Shown piece after piece: positions 63,956-64,000 of a DNA stretch of 64,000 bases; within the stretch, counting starts at the first letter, position 1, and each line of letters begins with the position of its first letter. The notes under the pieces were generated by a model that saw only the letters and a program-made list of their open reading frames with translations, was not told where the DNA came from and made no database searches. A program made the translations under genes and the position numbers. Source of the DNA: Bacteroidales bacterium UBA1680 (GTDB lineage: Bacteria > Bacteroidota > Bacteroidia > Bacteroidales > UBA932); contig DCKG01000007.1 in assembly GCA_002320605.1 (NCBI GenBank), positions 1 through 64,000 of the forward strand, written 5' to 3'.

Positions 63956-64000
63956 AATTCTGATATTCGCAATTTGCGCATTGTATTTAAAACGTTCAAG

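Overview
The window reads as one contig of a Bacteroidales (Bacteroidota) chromosome from an anaerobic, glycan-feeding, probably gut-type bacterium. Support comes from three SusC/SusD pairs plus a broken fourth SusC, many lipoproteins, -7 elements of the form TAnnTTTG, and a mutarotase-symporter fusion in the sialic acid operon. I cannot name a genus. No rRNA, tRNA or CRISPR array was seen.

Layout. 1-8750: a polysaccharide-utilisation-type operon (IPT/NHL lipoprotein, SusC, SusD, DUF1735 lipoprotein, Ig-like/CBM6-like lipoprotein) closed by a terminator; it has no enzyme of its own. 8797-16381: tricorn-type protease with a membrane-anchored peptide deformylase, then on the minus strand a small beta-barrel protein, a hemerythrin-LuxR regulator and aminopeptidase P. 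16546-26900: a tandem DUF1080 lipoprotein and an AGE-family epimerase, then a 7.7 kb block (SusC, SusD, Tat-exported Gfo/Idh/MocA oxidoreductase, Tat-exported TIM-barrel isomerase) bracketed by a 142-bp direct repeat of the epimerase 3' end. Together these look like uptake plus periplasmic 3-keto-glycoside processing. 27104-33073: sialic acid module (sialidase, N-acetylneuraminate lyase, mutarotase-symporter fusion, NanQ-like anomerase) with a convergent FadR-type regulator. 33308-43811: a third SusC/SusD pair, a large GH123/DUF6067-like hydrolase, a decayed SusC, and unrecognised debris.

43812-53023: housekeeping genes (zinc metallopeptidase, aspS, rsmA, HAD phosphatase, YefM/YoeB pair, AlkD-like protein, nitroreductase, radical-SAM sulfatase maturase) and a relic in which aconitase and citrate synthase fragments are fused: the collapsed oxidative branch of the TCA cycle. 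53311-56134: a Sau3AI-like restriction-modification pair, visibly AT-richer than its surroundings. 56629-64000: sodium:solute symporter, ispF, metX, an M16 protease, an archaeal-type ATPase and a tiny lipoprotein-like frame.

The observations I rate highest are the epimerase-tail repeat around the 7.7 kb SusCD/oxidoreductase block, the acn-gltA relic, and a strong excess of the hexamer GAATAT/ATATTC in the core genes that is nearly absent from one SusC of the apparently transferred block. I found no single cluster that I can claim as a wholly new system.
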